64,000 nt of DNA. Source: Oscillospiraceae bacterium. GTDB lineage: Bacteria; Bacillota; Clostridia; Oscillospirales; Ruminococcaceae. Positions 8,475-18,302 of this stretch are shown here, piece after piece. Position 1 is the first letter of the stretch; every line of letters begins with the position of its first letter. The notes under the pieces were generated by a model. That model saw nothing but the letters and a program-made list of their open reading frames with translations. It searched no databases and was not told where the DNA came from. The stretch is from the NCBI GenBank assembly GCA_017505635.1, contig JAFVOU010000016.1:102237-166236 (forward strand). The letters run 5' to 3'. The position numbers were made by a program, and so were the translations under genes.

Positions 8475-10898
8475 TTAGTTGAGTTTTGTAATTGGTGTAA
8501 AGTTTGCCATTACCTTTTTAACACCCACGCTGTCAAATTTAATTTCCAGCATAGCATCATTGGCAATAGGTGTAATTTTGAGCACTGTGCCTGTACCAAA
8601 AACCTTGTGGGAAATTCTGTCCCCCGTATTGAAAGACAGACCTGTGGATTTCTGGGCTGTTTTTGAAGCAACGTTCGATTTTGATACCGTACTGCCCATT
8701 ATGCTGCTTGTCTGACCGAAGCCTGTTGCTTTCTGTGTCGGTTTGCGTGAATACTGCATAACAGAAGAACTCTGTGCACCAAAACTGCTTTCAAGATTAT
8801 ATCTTTTTACATTTCTGTCGATAACATCACAGACTGACTTGTCAATTTCTTCCACAAAACGGGACGGCTGCGGACGTTTTGTCTGACCAAATACCATTCT
8901 TTCTCCGCAGTAGGAAATATACAGTTCTTTTTTAGCTCGTGTAATACCTACATAAGCAAGACGGCGTTCTTCTTCTATGTCATCAGGGTTGTATTTTGAC
9001 ATTTCACCAGGGAAAATCCCTTCTTCAACACCTACAATAAATACATAAGGAAATTCAAGACCTTTTGCGGAGTGAATTGTCATAAGTGTTACACTGTCTG
9101 CATCCTTATCATAGTTATCAATATCACTGATAAGACTTACTTCTTCAAGGAACATTCGCAGTGTGGCATCTTCGCCGTTATTATTGCGGTATTCCTGCAT
9201 ATTTGAAACAAGCTGACCTATATTTTCAAGACGTGTTTTACCTTCTTCGCCCTGGGCAGCAAGCATATCTTCGTACCCTGTTATGCGGATAAGGTTTGGA
9301 ACAATATGTTCCATCGGACATTCTTCGCAGAGTGTTTTTACCTTTTCGTAAATATCACGGAAATTTATAAGAGCACTTACAGCACGGCTTAACTGCGGAT
9401 AATCATATACATTTCTGATTATTTCTATCATAGGCACGCCGTTTTCTTTGGCAAGATTTGAGATTGTTTCTATTGTAGTATTGCCGATTTTACGGGCAGG
9501 AACATTAATGATACGCTTTAAGCGCAGGTCATCTTCGGGATTGATTGCAACATTGATGTATGCAAGCACATCCTTGATTTCTGCACGGTCATAGAAGCGG
9601 TGACCTCCGATAATACGGTAACTGATACCGCTTCGGGCAAGGGCATTTTCAACCCCGCTGGACTGCATATTCATTCGGTACAGTACCGCGTGGTCAGAAA
9701 GCTTTGCACCTTTTTTAACATTGTCTGCAATTATATCAACAATATTTCTGCTTTCATCAAATTCTTTTGGAAGTGAGTATATTTTAACCTTTTCCCCATC
9801 GCCCTGGCTTGTCCACAATGTTTTGCCTTTACGTCCCTGATTGTTTCTGATAACAGAGTTTGCCGCATTAAGGATATTCTGTGTGGAACGGTAGTTCTGT
9901 TCAAGACGTATAACCTGTGCGCCTTCAAAATGTTCCTCAAAGCTTAAAATATTTTCGATTGTTGCACCGCGAAAACGATAAATACTCTGGTCATCATCAC
10001 CTACAACACAGATATTGTTGTGCCCCTGTGCAAGAAGATGCACCAGCTCAAACTGTGCTGTACTTGTATCCTGATATTCGTCCACCATTACATATCTGTA
10101 ACGGTTCTGATAGTATTCCAGCACATCCGGATTTTCTTTAAAAAGCTGCACTGTATAATAAATCAGATCATCAAAATCAAAAGCATTTGCTTTTTTAAGA
10201 CGTTTCTGATATTCTTCGTAACATTTTACGATAAGCTTTTCGTGGGCATTTGCTGAAAATTCATTTGCCTGCTGCGGTGAGATAAGCTTGTCTTTATATC
10301 CTGACATACGGCTCATAACACTTTTAAGCTGTACAAACTTATCATCTATATTGAAATCCTTCATTATCTCTTTGATAATGCGTTTCTGGTCGTCTGTATC
10401 GTAGATTGTAAAGGATGAATCAAACCCAAGCTTGTCACCGTCACGTCGGAGAATCCTTACACACAATGAATGAAATGTGCTTGCCATAACATCCTTTGCA
10501 TATTCGCCAATGGATTTTTCAAGACGTTCACGCAGTTCTGCTGCTGCCTTGTTTGTAAATGTAATGGCAAGAATGTTGTATGGTCTTATCGGGTTTGTTG
10601 CTATTTCATTTTCCTGTGCAAAGGAAAGTTTTTCGCCGCTGTTTACAGCATTTTCCAGTGCCATATATGTTTCTTCACTTACATCACCCGGGAAATACTG
10701 ACTTGCATAACTGTGTCCAAATCTTACCATATTGGAGATACGGTTTATAAGCACACTTGTTTTGCCGCTGCCTGCCCCTGCAAGTATCAGAATAGGGCCT
10801 TTTACCGCATATACAGCCTGCTGCTGCATAGGATTTAAAAAGCCGAACTGTTTTTCTATGTACTGTTTTCTCAATAAAACTGCTTTGGAAAATTCCAT
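8475..10898 (-). CDS. pcrA: UvrD/PcrA-type DNA helicase
   Basis: An 807-residue superfamily 1A 3'-5' DNA helicase for nucleotide excision repair and replication fork clearance. It has the Q motif LNPMQQQAV, P-loop GAGSGKT (41-47), motif II DEYQDTS, GDDDQSIYRFRGA, motif V TIHSAKGLEFP and motif VI YVGITRAKKELYIS. The C-terminal Tudor-like tail (GDRISHKVFGTGTVLKI) is the RNA polymerase-contacting domain known in PcrA. A 35-residue insert between motifs I and Ia (about 56-92) lengthens the N-terminal part. thyX follows after 12 bases. Confidence 0.95.
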   Translation of the reverse strand: MEFSKAVLLRKQYIEKQFGFLNPMQQQAVYAVKGPILILAGAGSGKTSVLINRISNMVRFGHSYASQYFPGDVSEETYMALENAVNSGEKLSFAQENEIATNPIRPYNILAITFTNKAAAELRERLEKSIGEYAKDVMASTFHSLCVRILRRDGDKLGFDSSFTIYDTDDQKRIIKEIMKDFNIDDKFVQLKSVMSRMSGYKDKLISPQQANEFSANAHEKLIVKCYEEYQKRLKKANAFDFDDLIYYTVQLFKENPDVLEYYQNRYRYVMVDEYQDTSTAQFELVHLLAQGHNNICVVGDDDQSIYRFRGATIENILSFEEHFEGAQVIRLEQNYRSTQNILNAANSVIRNNQGRKGKTLWTSQGDGEKVKIYSLPKEFDESRNIVDIIADNVKKGAKLSDHAVLYRMNMQSSGVENALARSGISYRIIGGHRFYDRAEIKDVLAYINVAINPEDDLRLKRIINVPARKIGNTTIETISNLAKENGVPMIEIIRNVYDYPQLSRAVSALINFRDIYEKVKTLCEECPMEHIVPNLIRITGYEDMLAAQGEEGKTRLENIGQLVSNMQEYRNNNGEDATLRMFLEEVSLISDIDNYDKDADSVTLMTIHSAKGLEFPYVFIVGVEEGIFPGEMSKYNPDDIEEERRLAYVGITRAKKELYISYCGERMVFGQTKRPQPSRFVEEIDKSVCDVIDRNVKRYNLESSFGAQSSSVMQYSRKPTQKATGFGQTSSIMGSTVSKSNVASKTAQKSTGLSFNTGDRISHKVFGTGTVLKITPIANDAMLEIKFDSVGVKKVMANFTPITKLN

Positions 10899-10948
10899 TA
10901 TTACCTCTGAACATTATTAATCAGTTTATTATACCATATCAATGTAAT

Positions 10949-11473
10949 TTATGCTATATGGTAAGTGTTTATTTCTTTTACAATTTCTTTATAATCAGGA
11001 ATATATTTTTCTATAAGACTGTAAAATTTTGTCGAATGGTTTTTATGGATTATATGTGCAAGTTCATGCACCGCAATATATTCTCTGCATCGTGGTGGCA
11101 GAACCATAACACGGTAAGAATAACATATGGAATCTGTGCTGCTGCAGGACCCCCACCTTGTTTTTGCAGATGTTATCTTTATGCCGTTTGGCCTGAGGTC
11201 CATAATTTCGGCATATTTTTGGGTAAGCTGTGTCATATAAACAAGGGCATCTTTTTTCATTGCCGCAATTTCTTTGTCAGAAAGATATATTTTTTCTTTT
11301 TCTATTTCTGCTATTTTTGCCCTTTGCTTTTCAATCCACACAATATTTTTCTGCACAAAACTGTCTATAAATTTTTCACTTGTTTTAAGGCCTGCACGCA
11401 CAACAATATCCCCGTTTTTATCAATTGTCAGTGCTATGGTTCTGCGTTTACTTCGTATAATTTTATATTTCAT
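10949..11473 (-). CDS. YgjP-like metallopeptidase-fold protein (DUF45, M48 clan)
   Basis: A 174-residue soluble protein. HELAHIIHKNHSTKF near residue 137 gives the HExxH zinc motif plus a downstream histidine, and TSAKTRWGSCSS (about 100-111) is the conserved DUF45 segment. Relatives include YgjP, WSS1 and SprT folds. Some members of the family have been described as metal-dependent UTP pyrophosphatases, and the true substrate is unsettled. A terminator hairpin stands between it and the mreB-like gene. Its start has a GGTG site only a few bases after that hairpin, so the hairpin could also limit its expression. Confidence 0.82.
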   Translation of the reverse strand: MKYKIIRSKRRTIALTIDKNGDIVVRAGLKTSEKFIDSFVQKNIVWIEKQRAKIAEIEKEKIYLSDKEIAAMKKDALVYMTQLTQKYAEIMDLRPNGIKITSAKTRWGSCSSTDSICYSYRVMVLPPRCREYIAVHELAHIIHKNHSTKFYSLIEKYIPDYKEIVKEINTYHIA

Positions 11474-11482
11474 ATTTCACCA

Positions 11483-11524
11483 AAAAAGGCGACTGTACGG
11501 ACACACTGCCCCTGTCGCCTTTTT
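11483..11524 (-). terminator. Terminator after the mreB-like gene
   Basis: The inverted repeat AAAAAGGCGAC / GTCGCCTTTTTT with a 20-base loop sits directly after the mreB-like stop (11529) and before the ATG at 11473. Read leftward it ends in six T. Confidence 0.8.
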
Positions 11525-11528
11525 AACA

Positions 11529-12566
11529 TTATTTTTTTGATATTCCCGGTGTTACATCGCGGAATCCTGATTCAAGCTTGCCTTTAAGCGCAAGATCAAA
11601 TGCTTTGCCTGTTCCTATCGCAACACACTGCTCGCAGTTTTCTGCAACAGAAACCTTGCAGCTCAATGCCTGTTCAAGTCTTTTGTCAAGATTTGCAAGT
11701 CTTGCACCTGCACCTGTAAGTAGAATACCATTTTCATAAATATCACCTGAAAGTTCCGGCGGTGTAATTTCCAGAACGTTTTTTACAGCCATAATATATT
11801 CATCAACAATAGGGTCAATAATAGGCTGTATGTCTTTTGTATAAACATTAAGTTTGCCCGGCAATCCCTTGAAAAGATTTATGCCCTTAACTTCAAAACA
11901 GCGGTTGTTTTCTTCTGTTGGCATACAGTCTGCTACTTCGTGTTTAAGCATCTGTGCTGTTTTCTGACCTACAAGAAAACCATATTTGTTTTTGAGCAGT
12001 TTGATAATTTCGCGGTCGATAGCATTGCCTGCAAGTTTTATGGATTTGGAACATACAATGCCGCCAAGTGAAATAACTGCAATATCAGTTGTACCGCCGC
12101 CAATATCAACGATAATATTACCATTTGCTTCCACAATATCAATACCTGCACCTATAGCTGCTGCAATTGGTTCTTCAATAATAAGCACCTGTCTTGCGCC
12201 AGAAGATACCGCAGCATCAACAACCGCATTTTCTTCAATGCCTGTTACTGCACTTGGTACACAGATGCTTACCTTTGGCTTTACAATTTTGGAATTATAG
12301 GCTTTGCCGATAAAATATTTTACCATTTCCTTTGTAAGGGTATAGTTGGAAATTACCCCGTCTTTAAGCGGATATTCTGCCACAATATTTTTATGGGTTT
12401 TTCCAACCATTTCATATGCCTGCTGACCAAACGCAATAGGTTCGCCGCTTTCTGCATCGTATGCAACAACACTTGGTTCGTTTACAACAATGCCTTCATC
12501 TTCTTTATATATCATAACCTTGGTAGTACCAAGATCAATACCAATACCTCTTTCACCTGATGCCAT
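11529..12566 (-). CDS. MreB/Mbl-family actin-like protein (paralogue)
   Basis: A 345-residue cytoskeletal ATPase. It has phosphate 1 GIDLGTTKVMIY (9-20), VNEPSVVAYD, phosphate 2 IIVDIGGGTTDIAVIS, LTGAGARLANLDKRLEQ, and the FKGLPGKL-like segment. In rod-shaped bacteria such proteins guide cell-wall synthesis at the inner membrane. It is not beside mreC/mreD and lies between comF and a DUF45 gene, so it is likely a secondary MreB/Mbl/MreBH-type copy. DLGTTK replaces the more usual DLGTAN. It starts 14 bases after the comF stop and is probably cotranscribed with recD2-comF. Confidence 0.88.
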   Translation of the reverse strand: MASGERGIGIDLGTTKVMIYKEDEGIVVNEPSVVAYDAESGEPIAFGQQAYEMVGKTHKNIVAEYPLKDGVISNYTLTKEMVKYFIGKAYNSKIVKPKVSICVPSAVTGIEENAVVDAAVSSGARQVLIIEEPIAAAIGAGIDIVEANGNIIVDIGGGTTDIAVISLGGIVCSKSIKLAGNAIDREIIKLLKNKYGFLVGQKTAQMLKHEVADCMPTEENNRCFEVKGINLFKGLPGKLNVYTKDIQPIIDPIVDEYIMAVKNVLEITPPELSGDIYENGILLTGAGARLANLDKRLEQALSCKVSVAENCEQCVAIGTGKAFDLALKGKLESGFRDVTPGISKK

Positions 12567-12580
12567 AATTTACATCCTTT

Positions 12581-13240
12581 CTATAATTTATTATACGCAA
12601 AAGTAATTGCCATAACCGCTGATGCCCCACCCTTTTTGAGGCACGCGGCAACTTCTTCCAGAGAGTACCCCGTAGAAATTATATCGTCAATTATAAGTAT
12701 ATTTTTGCCTTTTACTTCACCATTCAGTTCAAATGCACCTTTTAAATTGCTTTTGCGTTCTGTAAGTGACAAATCATGCTGATTTTTTGTCTTTTTAATC
12801 TTTGTAACAAGGTCTTTATTATACCTTAACCCATTGTTTTTTGCAATGCGCAATGCCATCTGCTGTGGCAGATCATACTCATTGGTGTAAAATTTGGATT
12901 TATGTGCCGGCATGGAGATTATTTCGTCAATATTGTTTTCCTCACACAATCTGCCAAAATCAACACCTGTAATTTCTTCAAAACCATCCAGAAAATGCGC
13001 ACAGCTTTTGTATTTTGCATACAGTATGCTGTCACGGACAATATCTTTATAGTAATAAAAAGATATGCATTTATCCAGCTTTTTAAAACACTGATGATTT
13101 ATATCTCTCGCCGTTTGCGGTATCTTCAAATATTCTGTTTTTGTTCTGCACTCATCGCAGATGCCGCCATCGGTAACAATATCTTTACAAAACATACATT
13201 TTGACGGCAGAAAAAATTTTATGATACTGTGTTTATCCAT
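12581..13240 (-). CDS. comF: ComF-family phosphoribosyltransferase-like protein
   Basis: A 219-residue protein. The N-terminus has the four-cysteine zinc ribbon CMFCKD...CDEC (residues 15-32). The C-terminus carries the PRTase loop KGKNILIIDDIISTGYSLEE (about 175-194). ComF acts with a helicase in DNA uptake and single-strand handling during transformation. The first 8 bases overlap the end of recD2, so translation is coupled. With comEC in the same window this hints at natural transformation genes, but both are also common in organisms not known to be competent. Confidence 0.88.
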   Translation of the reverse strand: MDKHSIIKFFLPSKCMFCKDIVTDGGICDECRTKTEYLKIPQTARDINHQCFKKLDKCISFYYYKDIVRDSILYAKYKSCAHFLDGFEEITGVDFGRLCEENNIDEIISMPAHKSKFYTNEYDLPQQMALRIAKNNGLRYNKDLVTKIKKTKNQHDLSLTERKSNLKGAFELNGEVKGKNILIIDDIISTGYSLEEVAACLKKGGASAVMAITFAYNKL

Positions 13241-15431
13241 TTAATTCTTTCAGAAAATATTTTATACCTGAATACCGCAGCTGTTTGCGGTGATTCTGTG
13301 TCATCTGTTGCAGGATATATGGTTTGCCGATAATTATAAGCAACTCTTTTGCACGGGTTATTGCTGTATAAAGCAGATTGCGGTACTGCAGTTCCTTTGC
13401 TGTATCGGAAATACAGAGTATAACTGCTTTAAATTCGCAGCCCTGACTTTTGTGCACAGTAACTGCATAGGAGTGCTCCAGCTGAGGAAATTCTTCCTGA
13501 GTGTAAGTATAGAGCCTGTCTTCAAAACGGATATACATAAGTTTGTTGAATACATCTATCCGTTCTATAATACCTATGTCCCCATTGAACACCCCTATAT
13601 CTCCCGTACCGTCGTCCTTTACATATTCAAGGTCATAGTTATTCTTTATCTGCATAACTTTATCGCATTCACGGAAAATAATACCGTTAAATGATATCTC
13701 CTTTTTATTTGCTGCAGGCGGGTTAAGATTTTTTTGCAGAATAACATTAATGTTTGCTGTGCCTCCTCGCTTTTTGCGTGATGGACAAAGCACCTGAATA
13801 TCATCGTAACTGTCATAACCATAAGCATTGGGCAGCCGGCTTGTAACAAACTGCACAATCAGGTCCTCCGCCCTGTCAGTGTCTGCATCAATAAAGAAAA
13901 AATCACTGTTTTTACCGGCTGAAACCGGCGCTATGCCATTGTTTATGTTATGGGCGTTAACAACAATCTGACTTTGCTGTGACTGACGGAAAATCTCGGT
14001 AAGCATAACACAAGGCACAATACTACTTTCTATTAAATCCTTTAATATATTACCGGGACCTACGGCCGGCAACTGGTTTGAGTCGCCAACCATTACAATA
14101 CGGCAGTTGGATTTAACGGCCGATATAAGCTGAGAAAACAATACGATATCAACCATGGAAAACTCATCCACAATCAGCACATTGCATGGCAGCGGATTAT
14201 CCTGATTGCGCTGAAAACGCAGAGAGTCCTTGCTTCCCGGCATAACCTCCAGAAGGCGGTGTATAGTTTTTGCACTTCTGCCTGATAAATCAGCAAGTCT
14301 CTTGGCTGCTCTTCCCGTTGGTGCACAAAGGCTGATTTTATACCCCTGTGCTTCAAAAAGAGTAATTATTGCCTTTACAAGTGTTGTTTTGCCTGTGCCC
14401 GGCCCGCCTGTAATAATAGAAACCGGTGATTTATACACCTTTTCAATAGCTTCTGTCTGTTTTTCAGCATATTTTATATCGTTTATCTGCTCAATATATT
14501 TTATCAGTTCATTTACATCTTCGTCTGCAGTAACTTCGTTGGCCATAAGTTCTGAGAGTTTCTGTGTTATAACTCTTTCGGCAATATACAGTTCGGCAAG
14601 AAACACAAATGATTTGCCGTATAGATTTTCTTCAACAAGCAATCCCTGCTCAAAAAGATTGCCAAGACTGTACTCAACCTTTTCCGGTTCCACAGAAATA
14701 AACATCGCAACCGTCTCGACAAGTTTTTGTTTCGGAACACAGCTGTGACCTTTAAGGATATTGTGTCGCAGTACAAACATAATACCGCCCACAATCCTGC
14801 AGCTGTTGTCATATTCCATGCTCATCTTCTGTGCAATTTCATCTGCACGTTCAAATTCAAAAAAACAGGGTTCTTCACAGAGCACAAAAGGATTGTCTGT
14901 AACAATTTCAATTGTATTTGGCCCAAGACGGGTATAAAGCAATATCGCTTCCTTTGCCGCAATGCCGTACTGCGCAAGCTGAATAACCGCATCCTGCACA
15001 CCATGAATTTTTTTGAATTCCTGCTGGATTGCTTTGGCCTTTGACAGTGATATTCCCTGAATCTGCGCAAGTTTTTCCGGGTGAGCATCCAGCACTTCAA
15101 ATGTATCTTCGCCAAATTTATCAACTATACGCTTTGCAAAAACCATACCTATACCTTTTACTGCACCACTTGCAAGGTATGTATAGATTGCATTGGCATC
15201 ACTTGGCAGGCTGATTTCCACATTCTGTGCCTTAAACTGCACACCAAAAGACGGGTGGTTGGTATATTCACCAAAAGCAACAAGTTTCTGCCCTTCGCCT
15301 ATACCAGCCATCTCGCCTACAACTGTTATGTATTCTGTATCGGTCTCCAGTTCCAGAACTGTAAAACCGGTTTCTTCACTTTGAAAAGTAATGTGAACAA
15401 CAGTACCTTCAATCTTTTTCAGTGTCTGCAA
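13233..15431 (-). CDS. recD2: RecD2-type 5'-3' DNA helicase
   Basis: A 732-residue superfamily 1B helicase not tied to RecBC. The long N-terminal domain contains an OB-like part and helix-hairpin-helix repeats (GAVKGIGMVFAKRIVDKFG, about 89-107). The P-loop is TGGPGTGKTT (341-350). VLIVDEFSMVD is motif II, MVGDSNQLPAVGPGN motif III, and YAVTVHKSQGCEF plus YTAITRAKELL the C-terminal motifs. It unwinds 5'-3' and acts in DNA damage tolerance. The start is TTG at 15431, with a GAGGGTG site 5 bases ahead. It overlaps comF by 8 bases. Confidence 0.93.
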   Translation of the reverse strand: MQTLKKIEGTVVHITFQSEETGFTVLELETDTEYITVVGEMAGIGEGQKLVAFGEYTNHPSFGVQFKAQNVEISLPSDANAIYTYLASGAVKGIGMVFAKRIVDKFGEDTFEVLDAHPEKLAQIQGISLSKAKAIQQEFKKIHGVQDAVIQLAQYGIAAKEAILLYTRLGPNTIEIVTDNPFVLCEEPCFFEFERADEIAQKMSMEYDNSCRIVGGIMFVLRHNILKGHSCVPKQKLVETVAMFISVEPEKVEYSLGNLFEQGLLVEENLYGKSFVFLAELYIAERVITQKLSELMANEVTADEDVNELIKYIEQINDIKYAEKQTEAIEKVYKSPVSIITGGPGTGKTTLVKAIITLFEAQGYKISLCAPTGRAAKRLADLSGRSAKTIHRLLEVMPGSKDSLRFQRNQDNPLPCNVLIVDEFSMVDIVLFSQLISAVKSNCRIVMVGDSNQLPAVGPGNILKDLIESSIVPCVMLTEIFRQSQQSQIVVNAHNINNGIAPVSAGKNSDFFFIDADTDRAEDLIVQFVTSRLPNAYGYDSYDDIQVLCPSRKKRGGTANINVILQKNLNPPAANKKEISFNGIIFRECDKVMQIKNNYDLEYVKDDGTGDIGVFNGDIGIIERIDVFNKLMYIRFEDRLYTYTQEEFPQLEHSYAVTVHKSQGCEFKAVILCISDTAKELQYRNLLYTAITRAKELLIIIGKPYILQQMTQNHRKQLRYSGIKYFLKELNG

Positions 15432-15510
15432 ATTGCACCCTCTGTATTTTGAATTTATATTATATATTGTACCACAACACTTCGTTGTTATCTAGCAAAA
15501 AACAAAGTTG

Positions 15511-15801
15511 TTACTTATTGTTCACATATAATACATCTTTTATCATTTGGTTGAGCAAAACAGCCTCGTCGGCACTGTTTTCTTTGCTCTGGTCGCGATA
15601 TATTACAGTGTGGTTATTCGGTACGTTTTCTTCGATATATTTTATCTTGCGGTAGGCCAGTTCCTCGTTTTCTGCAGCAATAACAGTAACCGATGGCGGA
15701 AATGCCGATACTGAAAATATTTCATATACTGTTTCTGCAAAACAGTATATGCCAAACAGCGCAAATGCTGTTGTGACTATAAAAAGTATATCTGTAAACA
15801 T
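15511..15801 (-). CDS. Small single-pass membrane protein, unknown
   Basis: A 96-residue protein with one N-terminal membrane segment (about residues 3-26, MFTDILFIVTTAFALFGIY...) and a roughly 70-residue soluble tail containing SVTVIAAENEELAYRKIKYIEE. The tail looks like a small alpha/beta domain, but no family is recognised. A clear AGGGGTG ribosome binding site precedes the ATG. It lies between the MATE gene and recD2, with a hairpin covering its leader. Spacing to recD2 is 79 bases, so it could head the recD2-comF-mreB unit or be separate. Confidence 0.6.
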   Translation of the reverse strand: MFTDILFIVTTAFALFGIYCFAETVYEIFSVSAFPPSVTVIAAENEELAYRKIKYIEENVPNNHTVIYRDQSKENSADEAVLLNQMIKDVLYVNNK

Positions 15802-15845
15802 AAAAACACCCCTTTGGCTTATGATATGCCGTCGGAGTGTTTTTT
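15801..15845 (-). terminator. Terminator-like hairpin overlapping a ribosome binding site
   Basis: Read leftward, AAAAACACTCC pairs with GGGGTGTTTTT around a loop of about 18 bases, directly after the MATE stop. The 3' arm contains the AGGGGTG site of the next small gene. It probably ends MATE transcripts and could also mask that site. Confidence 0.55.
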
Positions 15846-15853
15846 GATATTCC

Positions 15854-17218
15854 TTATTGTATTGTTTCTGTTTCCATTTTCACCAGTATTCTCTTAAACA
15901 GAAACATAAATATAATTGTGTTGATAAGTCCGCATACACCATCGCCAACAGACTGTGCAACAAAAGTATAATGCGGCGGCAAGAACAACGGTATCAGACA
16001 CACAAGAATTACAAAAGTAATTTTGCGGAATGCTGACATACAAACTGCAATATGTGCCTTGCCCAATGCAGTAAGCCCATCTGTTACCTCATAATGCAGT
16101 GCCAATGGTATAAGACCAAGTGTATATGCCTTTATACCCCAGGTTGCCATCTGTGCAAGCTGCGGATCCTGAGTAAAGAAAGCAACATAATACTGCGGCA
16201 CAAAACGCGATATTATAAACATAACTGTGCAGAATACAACCGCCATAGCCGAAATAACAGAAAATGATTTTATCACTCTCTCCTTATTCTTGGCACCGTA
16301 GTTATAACTTAATACAGCCTGTGTCCCTCCTGTTATCCCCCCAAGAGGGTTCAGTACAATAAGCCCGTAACTCTGTACAATTGTTGCGGCAGAAATAAGC
16401 ATATCACCCATGTCAGCACCGCCATGTTTCTGCAGTACTATATTAAGAACAATAAGAATTACACTGTCGGTTGCATACATGATAAATGCAGGAAAGCCAA
16501 GAGAAACAACTTTTTTGGCAATCTGTGCCGAAAGTCTGTGACGTTTTATTGATATATAAACTCTTTTTCCAAACAGAAAAGCCAGTGTCCAGAAGCATGA
16601 CAAAAACTGCGAAATAACTGTTGCCCATGCAGCGCCTGCTACCTGCAGATTGAAAACGAATACAAAAACATAGTCAAGGATAATGTTTGCAACTGCACCT
16701 ATAACCACCGAAATCATTGCCACCGTTGCAAACCCCTGCCCTGTTATGAAATAGTTCATACCAATAGTGAGTATTGCAAAAACAGCGCCCGATGCATATA
16801 TTGCAAGATACTGTGATGCATAGCCAAAAGTCTCTTCACTTGCACCAAACCACCACACCATCTGATTGCGGAAAACTATAAAAATCGCAGACAGAACAAG
16901 AGACATTATAATCAGAAAAGCAAAACAGTTTGAAAGTATTTCCTCTGCCTTTTTATTATCCCCCGCACCCATTTTCATAGCCATATATACACTGCCGCCT
17001 ATACCGATAAGGTTGCCGAAAGATGCAAGAAATGCAGCAATAGGTCCGCATACACCTATGCCCGCAAGAGCAATTTCACCTATCTGCGGAATATTTCCGA
17101 TAAACATTCGGTCTATGATTGTATACAGCACATTTACAAATTGTGCGAACATAGACGGAATTGCAAGCTTTAAAGCTATACTGAAAATAGGGTCTTTACC
17201 CAGATTTATAGTCTTCAT
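15854..17218 (-). CDS. MATE-family multidrug efflux transporter
   Basis: A 454-residue inner-membrane protein with about 12 membrane segments and the two repeated MatE halves. The N-terminus KDPIFSIALKLAIPSMFAQFVNVLYTIIDRMFIG is characteristic, with GIGVCGPIAAF in the first half and NYGAKNKERVIKSF in the second. MATE proteins export cationic drugs and metabolites in exchange for Na+ or H+. The substrate is unknown. An AAAGG site precedes the ATG. It is transcribed divergently from the RluA-like gene across a 106-base AT-rich gap that must hold both promoters. Confidence 0.9.
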   Translation of the reverse strand: MKTINLGKDPIFSIALKLAIPSMFAQFVNVLYTIIDRMFIGNIPQIGEIALAGIGVCGPIAAFLASFGNLIGIGGSVYMAMKMGAGDNKKAEEILSNCFAFLIIMSLVLSAIFIVFRNQMVWWFGASEETFGYASQYLAIYASGAVFAILTIGMNYFITGQGFATVAMISVVIGAVANIILDYVFVFVFNLQVAGAAWATVISQFLSCFWTLAFLFGKRVYISIKRHRLSAQIAKKVVSLGFPAFIMYATDSVILIVLNIVLQKHGGADMGDMLISAATIVQSYGLIVLNPLGGITGGTQAVLSYNYGAKNKERVIKSFSVISAMAVVFCTVMFIISRFVPQYYVAFFTQDPQLAQMATWGIKAYTLGLIPLALHYEVTDGLTALGKAHIAVCMSAFRKITFVILVCLIPLFLPPHYTFVAQSVGDGVCGLINTIIFMFLFKRILVKMETETIQ

Positions 17219-17324
17219 ATATATTAACCTTTGTGTGCTCAGATTTAAACTTTTAATATGTTATCACAATAAAAATCGGTTGTAAATAACAATTGCTTTG
17301 TGGTAATATCTTATTGGTGATATT

Positions 17325-18266
17325 ATGAAAGAAATTATTTTTAACGAAACAAGACCACAAAGACTTGACTTATATATCAGTGAAAAATTTCCGCTTATAC
17401 GGCCAAATAATGTTAACAAATTTGCACGTCAGAACAAAATCAAAGTAAACGGCGCAAAATCTGCAGCAGGTCAGAAACTTGCATACGGTGATATTATAAA
17501 TCTTTATCTTAATGATGATATGTTTATGCAGCCCGATAAAGACAACGCTTTTCTGTTTGCCTCATCCCAGATTGAAATTCTTTACGAAGATGACAATCTT
17601 TTTGTGGTTAACAAACCGTCTGGCATAAGTGTTATCAGTGACAACTGGCAGGATTTCGATACCCTTACCAACCGCATAAAGCATTATTACCATAAAAACA
17701 GTCTTGGCAACAGTTATCCTCAGCTCTGCCACCGTATTGATACCGGCACAAGCGGCATTGTTGTTCTTGCCAAAAACGAAAAAACGCTGGAATTTATGTT
17801 TGATATGTTCCGCGACAGACAGTTAAAGAAAAAATATATCTGCGCTGTAAAAAACAACCCCAAAATAAAAGATGGTGTATATAAGGCATACCTTACCAAA
17901 AACAGTCAGCGCGGTTTTGTAACAGTAAGCGAAAAGCCTTTGAACAATGCCAGCCAGAACATTGAAACAGGTATAAAAACTCTGGACAGCTTTGATGAAT
18001 ATAAGCTGATGGATATAAATCTGTTTACAGGCAGAACTCATCAGATAAGAGCTCATATGGCATATATGGGCATGAATGTGCTTGGAGACAGCAAATACGG
18101 AGATAACAGCCTTAACCGGAAACTAAAGCTTAAATATCAGCTTTTATGCAGCTATTATCTTAAATTCGGCAGAATCGAAGACAAATATTTTGAATATCTG
18201 TCCTACAAAGAAATCAGTTGTCCTATGCCGTGGTTTGTAGAAGGCTTTAAAAACAGAAAACTGTAA
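17325..18266 (+). CDS. RluA-family pseudouridine synthase
   Basis: A 313-residue RNA modification enzyme. An N-terminal S4 RNA-binding domain (about residues 12-70, PLIRPNNVNKFARQNKIKVNG) is followed by the catalytic domain. The domain has CHRIDTGTSGIVVLAK (about 136-151), the HRxDxxTSG motif with the catalytic aspartate, and TGRTHQIRAHMAYMG near 235. It isomerises uridine in rRNA or tRNA, but sequence alone cannot say whether the target matches RluC, RluD or another. It stands alone on the plus strand. The 36-base gap to the GrpB-like gene shows no clear terminator. Confidence 0.88.
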   Translation: MKEIIFNETRPQRLDLYISEKFPLIRPNNVNKFARQNKIKVNGAKSAAGQKLAYGDIINLYLNDDMFMQPDKDNAFLFASSQIEILYEDDNLFVVNKPSGISVISDNWQDFDTLTNRIKHYYHKNSLGNSYPQLCHRIDTGTSGIVVLAKNEKTLEFMFDMFRDRQLKKKYICAVKNNPKIKDGVYKAYLTKNSQRGFVTVSEKPLNNASQNIETGIKTLDSFDEYKLMDINLFTGRTHQIRAHMAYMGMNVLGDSKYGDNSLNRKLKLKYQLLCSYYLKFGRIEDKYFEYLSYKEISCPMPWFVEGFKNRKL

Positions 18267-18302
18267 ATTTAAGATATTCCGTTTTTTACACAGCATAAGC
18301 TG

